The notes: a model not told the origin generated them from the sequence alone. Positions 13,243 to 24,836 are shown, counted from the first letter of the stretch. The stretch is DNA of 64,000 nucleotides from Rhodanobacter sp. (GCA_004322005.1 SCRF01000044.1:29548-93547); one strand, 5' to 3'. Translations and numbers: made by a program.

Positions 13243-15840
13243 TCAGCGCTTGCTGAAATGCAGGCGGCCCTGCTCCAGATCGACTGCAATGGTGTCGCCG
13301 GCAGTGAAGTCGCCCGCCAGCAGTTGCTGCGCCAGCGGGTTCTCCAGCTGTTGCTGGATCGCCCGCTTCAACGGCCGCGCGCCGTAGACCGGATCGAAAC
13401 CGGCATTGCCCAGCAGCGCCAGCGCGGCGTCGCTGACTTCCAGCTTGAGCTGACGCTCGGCCAGACGCTTCTCCAGCCAGGTCAGCTGGATCTTCGCGAT
13501 CGCGCGGATCTGGGTTTTGTCCAGTGGCCGGAACACCACGATCTCATCGAGCCGGTTGATGAACTCGGGGCGGAAGTGCGCCTGCACTACGCCCAGCACC
13601 GAAGCCTTCATCTGCGTGTACTGCTCTTCGGCATCGCCGCCTTCGCTGTTCTCGGACGCGTCCTGGATCATCTGCGAGCCGAGATTGGACGTCATCACGA
13701 TCACCGTGTTGCGGAAATCCACCGTGCGGCCCTGGCCATCGGTGAGGCGCCCGTCGTCGAGCACCTGCAGCAGCACGTTGAACACGTCCGCATGCGCCTT
13801 CTCCACTTCGTCCAGCAGGATCACGCTGTATGGCCGGCGGCGCACCGCCTCGGTGAGATAGCCGCCCTCCTCGTAACCGACGTAGCCCGGCGGCGCGCCG
13901 ATCAGCCGGCTCACCGAGTGCTTCTCCATGAACTCGCTCATGTCGATGCGCACCATCGCGTCGGTGGTGTCGAACATGAATTCGGCCAGCGCCTTGCACA
14001 GCTCGGTCTTGCCCACGCCGGTGGGACCGAGAAACAGGAACGAGCCGCTGGGCCGGTTCGGGTCGGACAGGCCGGCACGGGCGCGGCGGATCGCATCGGA
14101 AACGGCCTTGACCGCCTCGTCCTGGCCGACCACCCGGCGATGCAGAGCGTCCTCCATGTGCAGCAGCTTCTCGCGTTCGCCCTCGAGCATCTTGGCGACC
14201 GGAATGCCGGTCCAGCGGGCCACCACTTCGGCGATTTCCTCGGCCGTGACCTTGTCCTGCACCAGCTTGAAATCCTGCTGCTCGGCCGCCTGCGCCGCGG
14301 CGAGCTGCTTCTCCAGTTCCGGCAACTTGCCGTACTGAAGCTCGCTCATCTTTGCGTAATCCTGGCGGCGCTGGGCCGACTCCATATCCAGCCGCGCCTG
14401 CTCGATCTGCTCCTTGACCCGGGTGGTGCCCTGCAGCGCGGCCTTCTCCGACTTCCAGATCTCATTCAGATCGGAGAACTCGCGTTCGAGTTTGTCGATG
14501 TCGGTTTCCAGATCGGCGAGACGCTGCTTCGACTCGCTGTCCTTCTCCTTCTTCAGCATCTCGCGCTGGATCTTCAGCTGGATCAGCCGCCGTTCCAGCC
14601 GGTCCAGTTCCTCCGGCTTGGAATCGATCTCCATGCGGATGCGCGAGGCGGCCTCGTCCATCAGGTCGATCGCCTTGTCCGGCAGCTGGCGGTCGGTGAT
14701 GTAGCGGTGCGACAGCGTGGCCGCCGCGACGATCGCCGGGTCGGTGATTTCCACACCGTGATGCACCGCGTAGCGCTCCTTCAGCCCGCGCAAGATCGCG
14801 ATGGTGTCCTCGACGGAAGGCTCGCCCACGAAGATCTTCTGGAAACGACGTTCCAGCGCGGCGTCCTTCTCGATGTACTTGCGGTATTCGTCCAGCGTGG
14901 TGGCGCCGATGCAGTGCAGCTCGCCGCGCGCCAACGCCGGCTTGAGCATGTTGCCGGCGTCCATCGCGCCGTCGGCCTTGCCCGCGCCGACCATCGTGTG
15001 CAACTCGTCGATGAACAGGATCACCCGGCCTTCCTGCTTGGCCAGGTCGTTGAGCACGGCCTTCAGGCGCTCCTCGAACTCGCCGCGGAACTTGGCGCCG
15101 GCGATCAGCGCGCCCATGTCCAGCGCCAGCACGCGGCGGTCGCGCAGGCCCTCGGGCACCTCGCCCTTGACGATGCGCTGGGCCAGCCCCTCGACGATCG
15201 CGGTCTTGCCCACGCCGGGTTCGCCGATCAGCACCGGATTGTTCTTGGTGCGCCGCTGCAGTACCTGGATGGTGCGGCGGATCTCCTCGTCGCGACCGAT
15301 CACCGGATCGAGCTTGCCCTTCTCGGCGCGCTCGGTGAGATCGATGCAGTATTTCTCCAGCGCCTGGCGCTGTTCTTCTGCGTTTTCGCTCTGCACCTTC
15401 TCGCCGCCGCGCAACTTGTCGATCGCCGCCTCCAGATTCGGCCTGGTCGCGCCGACGGCCTTCAGCGCCGCGCCCAGCTCGCCCTTGTCCTCCAGCGCCG
15501 CCAGCACGAACAGCTCGCTGGCGATGAACTGATCGCCGCGCTGCTGCGCCAGCTTGTCGGTGAGGTTGAGCAGCCGGTTGAGGTCGTTGCCGAGGTTGAT
15601 GTTGCCTTCCTGTCCGCTGACCCTGGGCAGCCGTTCCAGGATCGCGTTGACGCGCTGCTGCAGCGCCGGCACGTTGACCTGCGCCTGGGTCAGCATCGGC
15701 GCGGTCGAGCCGCCCTGCTGGTTGAGCAGGGCCGCCATCACATGCGCCGGTTCGAGCATGTTGTGGTCGCGGCCCACGGCCAGCGACTGCGCGTCGGCCA
15801 GCGCCTGCTGGAAACGCGAGGTGAGTTTGTCCATCCGCAT
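13243..15840 (-). CDS. clpB: ClpB protein disaggregase
   Basis: Hsp100 chaperone that extracts proteins from aggregates with DnaK. It has 865 residues, close to the 857 of E. coli. The start [11 protein letters not shown] is preceded by GGAGA at good spacing; a longer frame to 15906 has no family match. It has the Clp-N double repeat (1-145), a first AAA+ module with GEPGVGKT, the long coiled-coil middle domain rich in Glu, Lys and Arg (about 405-530), and a second AAA+ module with GPTGVGKT, followed by the C-terminal D2 small domain. No heat-shock promoter was confidently read. Confidence 0.98.
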   Translation of the reverse strand: MRMDKLTSRFQQALADAQSLAVGRDHNMLEPAHVMAALLNQQGGSTAPMLTQAQVNVPALQQRVNAILERLPRVSGQEGNINLGNDLNRLLNLTDKLAQQRGDQFIASELFVLAALEDKGELGAALKAVGATRPNLEAAIDKLRGGEKVQSENAEEQRQALEKYCIDLTERAEKGKLDPVIGRDEEIRRTIQVLQRRTKNNPVLIGEPGVGKTAIVEGLAQRIVKGEVPEGLRDRRVLALDMGALIAGAKFRGEFEERLKAVLNDLAKQEGRVILFIDELHTMVGAGKADGAMDAGNMLKPALARGELHCIGATTLDEYRKYIEKDAALERRFQKIFVGEPSVEDTIAILRGLKERYAVHHGVEITDPAIVAAATLSHRYITDRQLPDKAIDLMDEAASRIRMEIDSKPEELDRLERRLIQLKIQREMLKKEKDSESKQRLADLETDIDKLEREFSDLNEIWKSEKAALQGTTRVKEQIEQARLDMESAQRRQDYAKMSELQYGKLPELEKQLAAAQAAEQQDFKLVQDKVTAEEIAEVVARWTGIPVAKMLEGEREKLLHMEDALHRRVVGQDEAVKAVSDAIRRARAGLSDPNRPSGSFLFLGPTGVGKTELCKALAEFMFDTTDAMVRIDMSEFMEKHSVSRLIGAPPGYVGYEEGGYLTEAVRRRPYSVILLDEVEKAHADVFNVLLQVLDDGRLTDGQGRTVDFRNTVIVMTSNLGSQMIQDASENSEGGDAEEQYTQMKASVLGVVQAHFRPEFINRLDEIVVFRPLDKTQIRAIAKIQLTWLEKRLAERQLKLEVSDAALALLGNAGFDPVYGARPLKRAIQQQLENPLAQQLLAGDFTAGDTIAVDLEQGRLHFSKR

Positions 15841-15953
15841 GAGTCGCTCTCCGTCAGATAGGAAGGCATCGGCCACACTGTCTGCCAAATGCGGACAGGG
15901 GCGCATGATTCAAGTCAACGACGGACGCATCCGATCGCGGCGGCGGCCTGTGC

Positions 15954-16703
15954 TCAGGTCTTTGCCAGCCAGATCAGGCTGGCAAACCGGCCACTGTTCG
16001 AGCCCTCCCGGCGATACGAGTAAAAACGCGGGTCGGTCAGCGTATCGAAGCCGCCACCATGAACGCGGGTAATGCCGGCGGCCGCAAGTCGCTGTCGCGC
16101 GAGCGCGGCCAGATCGCACCACCAGTGTCCGGGCCGGGTCGGCGTGAAGCAGTCTGCGGCCATGGGTTCGTGCTCGACGAACGCTGTACGTACCTCTTCG
16201 CCCACTTCATAGGACTGCGCGCCGATGCACGGGCCGAGCCAGGCCAGCTGTCGCTCCGGCGGGACCTGCAGCTGCTCCGCGGTCGCCTCCAGCACACCGG
16301 CGGCCAGCCCGCGCCACCCGGCATGCGCGGCGCCGATCGCGCTGCCGTCGTCGGCGCAGAACAGGACCGGCAGGCAGTCGGCGCTGAGAATCGCCAGCAC
16401 GGTACCGGGCAGGCGCGAGACTGCCGCATCCGCCTGCGGCTCGTCGCTGCTCGGCAGCGGCCCCAGCTCGGCCACGCTGCGGCCGTGCACCTGCCGCAGC
16501 CAGCGCGGCGCCGCCGGCAAATCCAGCGCCTGTTGCAGCACGCTGCGATTGCTGCCGACCGCATCGGGCTGATCGCCATTGCGCAGCCCGAGGTTGAAGC
16601 GGCCGAACGGCGGCAGCGAAACGCCCGGTCCGTCGCGCGTGGTGACGGCCGTGCGCACTTTTTTCGGCGCCGGCCAGTCGGGGAATATCCATGGTTCGGT
16701 CAT
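15954..16703 (-). CDS. pgeF: PgeF/YfiH-type peptidoglycan-editing protein (laccase domain)
   Basis: A 249-residue Cu-oxidase_4 (YfiH) family protein. E. coli PgeF removes wrongly incorporated serine from peptidoglycan precursors. The metal or active-site residues are visible in RQVHG, SADCLPVLF and AAHAGWRGL, with the conserved GPCIGAQSYEVG downstream. The start MTEPWIFPDWP lies 16 bases after the rluD stop; an upstream ATG at 16739 would overlap rluD. It is cotranscribed with rluD, the usual pair in gammaproteobacteria. Confidence 0.93.
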   Translation of the reverse strand: MTEPWIFPDWPAPKKVRTAVTTRDGPGVSLPPFGRFNLGLRNGDQPDAVGSNRSVLQQALDLPAAPRWLRQVHGRSVAELGPLPSSDEPQADAAVSRLPGTVLAILSADCLPVLFCADDGSAIGAAHAGWRGLAAGVLEATAEQLQVPPERQLAWLGPCIGAQSYEVGEEVRTAFVEHEPMAADCFTPTRPGHWWCDLAALARQRLAAAGITRVHGGGFDTLTDPRFYSYRREGSNSGRFASLIWLAKT

Positions 16704-16719
16704 CGCCGGCCCGCCCGGT

Positions 16720-17694
16720 TCAGTAGTCGTCCGCGCCATGGACGAGCAGATCCTGACGCAGCGCCTCGATCAAGGCCTGCTGATCGGCCGGCCGTTCGGC
16801 GCTGAAGGACAATGCTTCCCCACTGACCGGGTGGATGAATGAAAGCCGCTCCGCATGCAGCGCCTGCCGGCGGAATCCGCGCAGCGCGGCGATCAGTTCC
16901 GGCGTGGCGCCCCTGGGCAGTTTCAGGCCGCCGCCGTACAGCGGATCGCCCAGCAGCGGATGCTTGATGTGCGCCATGTGCACGCGGATCTGATGGGTGC
17001 GGCCGGTTTCCAGCTGGCACTGCAGCAGGCTGTGGGCCCGGAAGCGTTCGCGCAGCCGGTAATGGGTGACCGCGTGCCTGCCGTCCTCTTCGTCGCGCAC
17101 CGCCTGGCGCAGCCGATCGCCCATCGATCGGCCGATCGGCGCGTCTACCGTGCCGCCGGCCACCATCGTGCCCAGCACTACCGCCTCGTACTGCCGCTCC
17201 ACCTCGTGGCGCGACAGCAGATCGACCAGCGCGGTGTACGCCGGCAGGGTCCTGGCCACCACCATCAGGCCGGAGGTGTCCTTGTCGAGCCGATGCACGA
17301 TGCCGGCACGCGGCAGCTGCGCCAGCTTCGGATCATGATGCAGCAGCGCATTGAGCAGGGTACCGGCCGGGTTGCCGGCCCCCGGATGCACCACCAGCCC
17401 GGCCGGCTTGTTCAGCACCAGCAGGTGCGCATCCTCGTGCACGATCTGAAGCGCGATCGCCTCGGGCGCACTGCTCACCTCCGCCGCCAGCTCGACTTGC
17501 AGCCGCACCAGCTCGCCACCGTGCAGCAGCTGGCGGGGCGGCACCTGCATGCCATCCAGCGTCACCGCGCCGGACTTGATCCAGCCAGTGAGCCGCGAGC
17601 GCGAGTAATCCGGGAACATCTCGGCCAGCGACTGGTCGAACCTGCGTCCTGCCGCCGTCAGCGGCACTGCCGCCTCGTGCCGGATCACGGTCAT
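16720..17694 (-). CDS. rluD: 23S rRNA pseudouridine synthase RluD
   Basis: Makes pseudouridines in helix 69 of 23S rRNA. It has about 324 residues. An N-terminal S4 RNA-binding domain (about 15-75) is followed by the RluA-family catalytic domain with [15 protein letters not shown], where the Asp is the nucleophile, and by [14 protein letters not shown] and [15 protein letters not shown] is used as start; a start four codons earlier at 17706 is equally possible. The gene is divergent from bamD, an arrangement conserved in gammaproteobacteria (bamD-rluD-pgeF-clpB). Confidence 0.95.
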   Translation of the reverse strand: MTVIRHEAAVPLTAAGRRFDQSLAEMFPDYSRSRLTGWIKSGAVTLDGMQVPPRQLLHGGELVRLQVELAAEVSSAPEAIALQIVHEDAHLLVLNKPAGLVVHPGAGNPAGTLLNALLHHDPKLAQLPRAGIVHRLDKDTSGLMVVARTLPAYTALVDLLSRHEVERQYEAVVLGTMVAGGTVDAPIGRSMGDRLRQAVRDEEDGRHAVTHYRLRERFRAHSLLQCQLETGRTHQIRVHMAHIKHPLLGDPLYGGGLKLPRGATPELIAALRGFRRQALHAERLSFIHPVSGEALSFSAERPADQQALIEALRQDLLVHGADDY

Positions 17695-17764
17695 GCCTTC
17701 CCCCACGGGCGGCCGCCGGTTTCGGCTATCATGCCTTTTCGATCAAACATCCGAATTCATTCCC

Positions 17765-18619
17765 ATGCGTGTTCCCAAGTTGCCGATGCCCAAATTGCCT
17801 GCACTGAGGGCGTTCGCCCTGTTCGCGCTCATCGTGTCGATGAGCGCCTGTTCGATATTCGGCTCCAAACGCAACACCCTCGACACCCTGCCGGTGGATG
17901 CGCTGTACAACAAGGCCCACGCGTCACTGGAATATGGCGACTATTCGGCAGCCACCAAGCAGTACCAGCGTCTGATCGCACGTTTTCCGTCCGGCAAATA
18001 CAATCAACAGGCCCAGCTCGATCTGGCGTATTCGCAGTTCAAGGACAACCAGCCGGACGATGCGTATTCGACCGTCAACCGCTTCATCAAGACCTATCCG
18101 GCCAACCAGCATGTTGATTATGCCTACTACTTGCGTGGTCTGATCAATTTCGATCGCACCAGCGGCATGATCGAGCGCTTCATCTACCGCGAGAGTTCCG
18201 ACACGCGCCGCGACCAGAGCTACAGCCTGCAGGCGTTCGACGACTTCTCCGAACTGTCGCGCCGCTTTCCCGACAGCGCCTACACGGCCGATGCGCGCCA
18301 GCGCATGATCTATCTGCGCAACAATCTGGCGCAGTACGAGATCAACGTGGCCGAGTTCTACCTGCGCAACAAGATCTATATCGGCGCGGCAGACCGTGCC
18401 CAGTACGTGATCGAGCACTATCAGCAGGCGCCGCAGACCGGCGACGCCCTGGCGATCCTCACCCGCAGCTACCTGGCACTGGACCACAAGGGACTGGCTG
18501 CCCAGACCCGCAAGGTGCTGGCGCTGAACTACCCGGATCATCCCTACCTGACCGATCCGAAGTGGCCGCGCTCGCCGTCCCTCCTGCGCAAGCTGATCCC
18601 GTTCTCCGGGCACCACTGA
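17765..18619 (+). CDS. bamD: BamD outer-membrane assembly lipoprotein
   Basis: Essential lipoprotein of the BAM complex that inserts beta-barrel proteins. It has 284 residues. A signal peptide ends in a lipobox with the lipidated Cys in SMSACS (near residue 29). Five TPR-like repeats follow, with LYNKAHASLEYGDYSAATKQ and DYAYYLRGLINFDR typical of the family. The start MRVPKLP is taken because the upstream extension reads through the rluD promoter. A strong hairpin follows. Confidence 0.96.
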   Translation: MRVPKLPMPKLPALRAFALFALIVSMSACSIFGSKRNTLDTLPVDALYNKAHASLEYGDYSAATKQYQRLIARFPSGKYNQQAQLDLAYSQFKDNQPDDAYSTVNRFIKTYPANQHVDYAYYLRGLINFDRTSGMIERFIYRESSDTRRDQSYSLQAFDDFSELSRRFPDSAYTADARQRMIYLRNNLAQYEINVAEFYLRNKIYIGAADRAQYVIEHYQQAPQTGDALAILTRSYLALDHKGLAAQTRKVLALNYPDHPYLTDPKWPRSPSLLRKLIPFSGHH

Positions 18620-18635
18620 TCCGCTTCGCCGCCAC

Positions 18636-18670
18636 CGGCAGCAGCCTGCCGGCGGGCTGCTGCCGTGTTG
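18636..18670. terminator. Bidirectional hairpin between bamD and nadE
   Basis: An 11-base-pair stem CGGCAGCAGCC / GGCTGCTGCCG with an 8-base loop, followed on the plus strand by TGTTGTT, lies between two convergent genes. It is well placed to end both transcripts. Confidence 0.7.
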
Positions 18671-18671
18671 T

Positions 18672-20378
18672 TCAATGCCAGCCTGACGTGATCGGATAAC
18701 GCCGCTCGCGCCCGAACGCCCTGGTGGTCACGCGCGGCCCCGGCGCCGACTGTCGCCGCTTGAACTCGTTCTGCAGTACCAGCCGCACCACCCGGCGCAC
18801 GGTGTCGACAGGAAAACCCTGTGCCGTGATCTCCGCCTGCGATTGCTCGGCCTCGATGAAACGGGCAAGGATGGCATCCAGCTGGTCATACGCCGGCAGC
18901 GAATCCTGGTCGATCTGGTTGTCGCGCAATTCGGCCGATGGCGCCCGCTCGATCACTTCCGGCGGGATGGTCCAGGAGCCGGGACCGGGGACCGGGGACC
19001 GGGGACCGGCAAGGCTGTCGGTATCGGTGAGGCATCGCGCTTGCGCTCCGGTCCCCGGTCCCCGGTCCCCGGTCCCATTGCGCCACCGCGCCAGCTGGTA
19101 CACCACAGTCTTGTAGACATCCTTCAACGGCGCATAGGCACCGCACATGTCGCCGTACAGGGTGGCGTAGCCGACGGCCATCTCGCTCTTGTTGCCGGTG
19201 GACAGCAGCAGACGACCATGCTTGTTGCTGAGCGCCATCAGCATCACGCCGCGCGTGCGCGACTGCAGGTTTTCCTCGGTGGTGTCGGCCGCCTTGCCGG
19301 CAAACGCCGGGGCCAGCGCCGACAGGAACGACGCGCAGGTCCGCTCGATGTCGATGACGTGGTAAGCCACGCCGAGCCGCTCGGCCTGCGCGCGCGCGCC
19401 GTCCAGTGACAGCTGCGAGGTATAGCGGGTGGGCATCATCACCGCGGTGACCCGATCCGCTCCCAGTGCATCGACCGCCAGCGCCAGCGTCAGCGCCGAG
19501 TCGATGCCGCCGGACAGGCCCAGCAGCACGCCGGGAAAACCGTTCTTGTCGATGTAGTCGCGGATGCCGCGCACCAGTGCGGCGTACAACGTCGCCGCAG
19601 GCGAGGCATCGGCGGCCACCGGCCAGTTCTGGGCATGCAGGGTGTGCGTGGCCGGATCGAACTCGGCCCACAGCAGCGCGTCGACGAAGGCCGGCGCCCG
19701 TGCCGCGATCGAGCCGTCGCCATTGACCAGCATCGACGCGCCGTCGTAGACCAGTTCGTCCTGGCCGCCGACCAGGTTGAGATAGGCGATCGCGCAACCG
19801 GTTTCGCGCGCCCGCGCCACCAATACCGCTTCGCGCCTGGCCTGTTTGGCGTCGTCCCAGGGCGAGGCATTGATCACCACGATCAGCTCGGCGCCGGCCG
19901 CCGCCGCCTGTGCCGCCGGCTCCGGCTGCCACACGTCCTCGCAGATCAGCAAACCGACCTGTACACCGTCGATCGTCGCCGTGACCGTGCCGCGGCCGGA
20001 CTGAAAGTAGCGCTTGTCGTCGAATACGCCGTAGTTCGGCAACGCCTGCTTGTGTGCCGTGACCTCGACCCGCCCCGCGCGCAGCAGGCTGGCGGCGTTG
20101 TACACCGCCCCCTCGCCGTGCGGATGGCCGATCAGCGCGGCGATGCCGCTGGTGCTGCTCGCCAGCGCGGCCAGTTCGCTGTCGCAGGCGGCCAGAAAAC
20201 TCGGCCGCAACAGCAGATCCTCCGGCGGGTAGCCGCTCAGGGTCAGCTCTGGAAACAGCACCAGTCCGGCGCCGCCGGCGCGTGCCTGCGCGATCAGGTC
20301 GCCTGCCTTCGCGGCATTCGCCGCCACCGCGCCGACCGCAAAATCGAACTGGGCCAGCGCCAGACGCAGCTTTGCCAT
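18672..20378 (-). CDS. nadE: Glutamine-dependent NAD+ synthetase with an in-frame repeat insertion
   Basis: Last step of NAD synthesis, converting deamido-NAD to NAD with ammonia from glutamine. It has 568 residues. The N-terminal nitrilase domain shows the Glu-Lys-Cys triad in LFPELTLSGYP, HKQALPNYG and LICEDVW. The C-terminal synthetase has the P-loop GLSGGIDSA and STGNKSEMAVGY. Residues about 435-467 (GTGDRGPGTG to GPRSPVPGPG) are Gly/Pro-rich, unlike the family, and are encoded by an inverted pair of GGGACCG heptad repeats. The conserved text resumes at IPPEVIERAPSAELR. The insertion keeps frame, so the enzyme may well be active. Confidence 0.95.
   Translation of the reverse strand: MAKLRLALAQFDFAVGAVAANAAKAGDLIAQARAGGAGLVLFPELTLSGYPPEDLLLRPSFLAACDSELAALASSTSGIAALIGHPHGEGAVYNAASLLRAGRVEVTAHKQALPNYGVFDDKRYFQSGRGTVTATIDGVQVGLLICEDVWQPEPAAQAAAAGAELIVVINASPWDDAKQARREAVLVARARETGCAIAYLNLVGGQDELVYDGASMLVNGDGSIAARAPAFVDALLWAEFDPATHTLHAQNWPVAADASPAATLYAALVRGIRDYIDKNGFPGVLLGLSGGIDSALTLALAVDALGADRVTAVMMPTRYTSQLSLDGARAQAERLGVAYHVIDIERTCASFLSALAPAFAGKAADTTEENLQSRTRGVMLMALSNKHGRLLLSTGNKSEMAVGYATLYGDMCGAYAPLKDVYKTVVYQLARWRNGTGDRGPGTGAQARCLTDTDSLAGPRSPVPGPGSWTIPPEVIERAPSAELRDNQIDQDSLPAYDQLDAILARFIEAEQSQAEITAQGFPVDTVRRVVRLVLQNEFKRRQSAPGPRVTTRAFGRERRYPITSGWH
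18979..19076. repeat. Heptad-armed inverted repeat inside nadE
   Basis: Four tandem GGGACCG units (about 18979-19009) face an inverted array of CGGTCCC units (about 19048-19076) across a 38-base centre. The design matches the GGGACTC arms between ruvC and yebC. Inside nadE the element is a multiple of three long with no stop in the coding frame, and it adds about 33 residues. Confidence 0.85.
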
Positions 20379-20400
20379 GAACCTGTTGCTCCATAAATGA

Positions 20401-20431
20401 CGAAGGCCGCGACGGGTGGTCGCGGCCTTCG
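20401..20431 (-). terminator. Strong hairpin between sucD and nadE
   Basis: A perfect 13-base-pair stem CGAAGGCCGCGAC / GTCGCGGCCTTCG with loop GGGTG. On the leftward transcript it is followed by TCATTTATGG and then the nadE start 22 bases on. It may end the sucCD message or act as an attenuator in the nadE leader. Confidence 0.65.
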
Positions 20432-20498
20432 CATTTTAGCGCTCTGTGCGCGACTTGCTTCGGACTGGCGACGTCCTCTCGCCGCGCCCCGTTCTGGT

Positions 20499-20612
20499 GT
20501 AGGAGCGCACCTTGTGCGCGAATGCTCTTGCTTCACACGCCTCAAGAGCATTCGCGCACAGGGTGCGCTCCTACATCACCAGAAGCATTCGCGCACTTCG
20601 GTGCGCTCCTAC
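20499..20612. repeat. GTAG palindromes downstream of sucD (one pair plus one half)
   Basis: A full pair spans 20499-20574 (GTAGGAGCGCACCTTGTGCG facing GGGTGCGCTCCTAC). A solitary half follows at 20581-20612 with the small hairpin GCGCACTTCGGTGCGC and the end CTCCTAC. The final CTAC of the half provides the complement of the TAG stop codon of sucD. Confidence 0.85.
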
Positions 20613-21478
20613 ATCAGCTTGGCGAGCGTCTTGCCCAGGTCGGCCGGCGACTTCACCGTGGTGACGCCGGCCTTCTCCAGCGCGGCGAACTTCGCCGCGG
20701 CGGTGCCCTTGCCCCCGGAGATGATCGCGCCGGCATGTCCCATCCGCTTGCCGGCCGGGGCCGAAGCGCCGGCGATGAACGACACCACCGGCTTGGTCAC
20801 GTACTCGCCGATGAACTCGGCGGCGTCTTCCTCGGCGCTGCCGCCGATCTCGCCGACCATGATGATGCCCTCCGTCTGCGGATCGTCCTGAAACAGCTTG
20901 AGGCAATCGATGAAGCTCAGCCCGTTGATCGGATCGCCGCCGATGCCGATGACCGTGCTCTGGCCCAGGCCCTCGTTGGTGGTCTGGAACACGGCTTCAT
21001 AGGTCAGCGTGCCCGAACGCGACACGATGGCGACCCTGCCCGGCATGTGGATGTGGCCCGGCATGATGCCGATCTTGCACTCGCCCGGGGTGATGATGCC
21101 GGGGCAGTTCGGCCCGATCAGCACGGTTTCCGGATGCTGCTGCAGCACGTTCTTCACGCGCAGCATGTCGAGCACCGGAATGCCCTCGGTGATCGCCACG
21201 ATCACGCGGATGCCGGCGTCGATCGCTTCCAGAATGGAATCGGCCGCGAACGGCGGCGGCACGAAGATCACCGACGCGTCGGCACCGGTCTCGAAGACCG
21301 CTTCGGACACGCTGTTGAAGACCGGCAGGCCGATGTGCTCGCTGCCGCCCTTGCCCGGCGTGACGCCGCCCACCACCTGGGTGCCGTAGTCGATCGCCTG
21401 TTCGGCGTGGAAGGTACCCTGCTGGCCGGTGAAGCCCTGCACGATCAGCTTGGTGTTCTTGTTGACCAAAACGCTCAT
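20609..21478 (-). CDS. sucD: Succinyl-CoA synthetase alpha subunit
   Basis: TCA-cycle enzyme that converts succinyl-CoA to succinate with nucleotide triphosphate formation. It has 289 residues: a CoA-binding Rossmann domain ([12 protein letters not shown]), the ligase domain with [12 protein letters not shown], and the phosphorylated histidine in [12 protein letters not shown] (His248). The last sense codons read LAKLM and the TAG stop is formed by the GTAG end of a palindromic repeat, so the original C-terminus may have been altered by one or a few residues. It follows sucC with a GTAG repeat between. Confidence 0.96.
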   Translation of the reverse strand: MSVLVNKNTKLIVQGFTGQQGTFHAEQAIDYGTQVVGGVTPGKGGSEHIGLPVFNSVSEAVFETGADASVIFVPPPFAADSILEAIDAGIRVIVAITEGIPVLDMLRVKNVLQQHPETVLIGPNCPGIITPGECKIGIMPGHIHMPGRVAIVSRSGTLTYEAVFQTTNEGLGQSTVIGIGGDPINGLSFIDCLKLFQDDPQTEGIIMVGEIGGSAEEDAAEFIGEYVTKPVVSFIAGASAPAGKRMGHAGAIISGGKGTAAAKFAALEKAGVTTVKSPADLGKTLAKLM

Positions 21479-21498
21479 GAGTTATGTCCTGTGCTCGT

Positions 21499-21578
21499 GT
21501 AGGAGCCCGCTTGCGGGCGATGCTCTTGGCTCTGATGCCACATCAAGGCAGAGGCATCGCCCGCGAGCGGGCTCCTAC
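21499..21578. repeat. GTAG palindromic repeat between sucC and sucD
   Basis: Arms GTAGGAGCCCGCTTGCGGGC and the inverse ending GCGGGCTCCTAC. It lies within the sucCD operon, where it may adjust the ratio of the two messages by mRNA processing or partial termination. Confidence 0.85.
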
Positions 21579-21585
21579 CGGATGA

Positions 21586-22746
<1,161 letters not shown>

Positions 22747-23161
22747 TCGATACCTCGAGCGAACGGAAAAAACGTGGCGACCGCACGCGTAAAATCACTA
22801 GCGCAGGCCAGGAAGGTCGGACGGCGGAGTAACGCGCTGCCGGCATGCAGTACGCGGCCGCCGGAACCGGCGAAACCGCGCAATACGGCCAGCCATTTTC
22901 GCGGAAGCGGGCCACGATGAAAAGGGCGGCGTATTTTCCTGCCCTGCAGCCCGGCCCGGCATGCCCGGATAGTCAACCGGAGCGGGTGCCGGCCAAACCA
23001 CACGCCAGGTCCCGGCATGCCTGGCGCCACGGTGTCCACGAAGCAGGGAAACCCGGCAACCGCCACCGCTCCAGCGAATCGCTGCCGACCGGCAGCCTTC
23101 CACAGCTGCCCTGGTATACGGTGGATCAGCCCGATCTATACTCATCCGGAACCGTCATCGG
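22747..23161. other. Divergent intergenic region, sucC / pilS
   Basis: This 415-base stretch holds no repeat or credible ORF. Near 23135 a TATACT hexamer lies about 25 bases before the pilS start and could be its -10 element. No operator was recognised. Confidence 0.45.
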
Positions 23162-24817
23162 ATGACCCGCGAAGTGTCAAGCACCGCATCACTGTCCAGC
23201 TCGGCAACCGGCGCCGCGACGATCCGTCACGAGCTGTCGTTCCTCAACGTGTTCCGTCTGGTGCAGGCGCTGGTGTATGTCGGCCTCGCCTACAGTCCCG
23301 GCTGGCTGGGCTGGCCCGAGCTGGGGGCGGCGGATTTTGCCCACAGCGTGACCGGACTGTACCTGCTGTTTGCGCTGGTCTCGCTGCTGTTCAATCGCCG
23401 CAGCATGCCGTACGCCAACATGGCGGTCTCGGTCGCCCTGGTGGTGGACATCGCCGCCGCCGTGCTCACGATTTCCGCCATGCACGATGCACGCATCGGC
23501 ATCGCGATGATGCTGGCGGTGAACCTCAGCGCCGGTGCGTTGATCCTGCCCTTGCGGCTGTCCAGTTTCTTTGCCGCACTGGCCACGCTGGGCATGCTCG
23601 GACATCTTTTTGTGGGTACCCAGTGGGGCAACAATCCCGGCGATCGCGATCTGCTGGAAGCCGCCCTGTTCGGTCTGGCGTATTTCGCCAGCACCACCTT
23701 GTGCCATGTGCTGGGCCGGCAGTTGCGCGCCACCGAGGCGCTGGCCGAGCAGCGCAGCACCGACCTGGCCAACCTGGCGCAGGTCAACGAGCTGATCATC
23801 CGCCGCATGAAGACCGGCGTGCTGCTGGTCGACGACGCCAACCGCATCCACCAGATCAACGAATCGGCCTGGATGCTGCTGGGCAACCCGGGCGCCAACC
23901 AGCGCGATCTCGGGCAACTGGCGCCGGAGCTGTCGCGCCGGCTTTATCACTGGATGACCTCCGGCAAGCTGGACGAAACCGCCACCCAGCTCGCCGACGG
24001 CGTGCCCGAAGTGGTGCCGCGCTTCAGCCGCCTGGCGCCCAACGACGACTCGCATGTGCTGATCTTCCTGGACGACACCTCGCTGCTGTCGCGCCGAGCC
24101 GAGGAACTCACGCTGACCTCGCTGGGCCGCCTGTCCGCCTCGATCGCCCACGAGATCCGCAATCCACTGGCGGCGATCCGCTATTCGGCACAGCTGCTGG
24201 CCGAGTCCCAAAGCATGGACAGTACCGACCAGCGCATGGTCGAGATCATCAACAATCACTGCATCCGGCTCAACGAGATCATCGAGAACATCCTGCAGCT
24301 GTCGCGACGCGAACGCTCACGGCCCGAGACCCTGGACCTGGGTCACTGGGCGCAGGATTTCGTCGAGGAATACAGCCAGGGCAATGATCTGGGCGCCGAT
24401 TCGCTGCGGGTCATCGCCAGCGGCAGCGAACCGGTCGTGGCGATGGCCGACCCGCAGCAACTGCAGCAAGTGGTGTGGAACCTGGTGCAGAATGCGCTGC
24501 GCTACGGCCGCATGCCGGGCGAGCCGGCACGGGTCATGGTGGTGGCCCGGCAGGGCGAACATGGCGTGCCGATCCTGGAAGTGATCGATCGCGGCCCCGG
24601 CATCGCGCCCAAGGTCGCCGCGCAGATCTTCGAACCGTTCTACACCACGCACGAATACGGCACCGGGCTGGGCCTCTACCTGGCGCGGCAGATGAGCGAA
24701 GCGAACCAGGCGGCACTCGATTATGTCCGTGTCGCCGGCGGCGGCAGCTGCTTCCGCCTGATCCTGACGCCGGCCCACAAGGGCAAGTCCACCGGCGAGG
24801 AAGTGTCGGCGGTCTAG
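23162..24817 (+). CDS. pilS: PilS-type sensor histidine kinase
   Basis: Membrane sensor of the PilS-PilR system that sets pilin (pilA) transcription. The 551-residue protein has about six membrane segments (residues 30-190), a PAS-like domain (about 210-320), a HisKA domain with the phosphorylated His330 in SIAHEIRNPLAAI, and a HATPase with the N box NLVQNALRYG and G boxes DRGPGIAP and GTGLGLYLA. In xanthomonads pilS sits beside sucC and is followed directly by pilR. Here pilR lies 13 kb downstream, past a sugar locus. Identification rests on architecture and context. Confidence 0.88.
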   Translation: MTREVSSTASLSSSATGAATIRHELSFLNVFRLVQALVYVGLAYSPGWLGWPELGAADFAHSVTGLYLLFALVSLLFNRRSMPYANMAVSVALVVDIAAAVLTISAMHDARIGIAMMLAVNLSAGALILPLRLSSFFAALATLGMLGHLFVGTQWGNNPGDRDLLEAALFGLAYFASTTLCHVLGRQLRATEALAEQRSTDLANLAQVNELIIRRMKTGVLLVDDANRIHQINESAWMLLGNPGANQRDLGQLAPELSRRLYHWMTSGKLDETATQLADGVPEVVPRFSRLAPNDDSHVLIFLDDTSLLSRRAEELTLTSLGRLSASIAHEIRNPLAAIRYSAQLLAESQSMDSTDQRMVEIINNHCIRLNEIIENILQLSRRERSRPETLDLGHWAQDFVEEYSQGNDLGADSLRVIASGSEPVVAMADPQQLQQVVWNLVQNALRYGRMPGEPARVMVVARQGEHGVPILEVIDRGPGIAPKVAAQIFEPFYTTHEYGTGLGLYLARQMSEANQAALDYVRVAGGGSCFRLILTPAHKGKSTGEEVSAV

Positions 24818-24836
24818 CAGCCTGTCGGGCCGCTCA

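Noticed and set aside
13258..15861. Long plus-strand frame opposite clpB
   Set aside because: ClpB has full family motifs on the other strand; the opposite product is low-complexity Leu/Gln/Arg.
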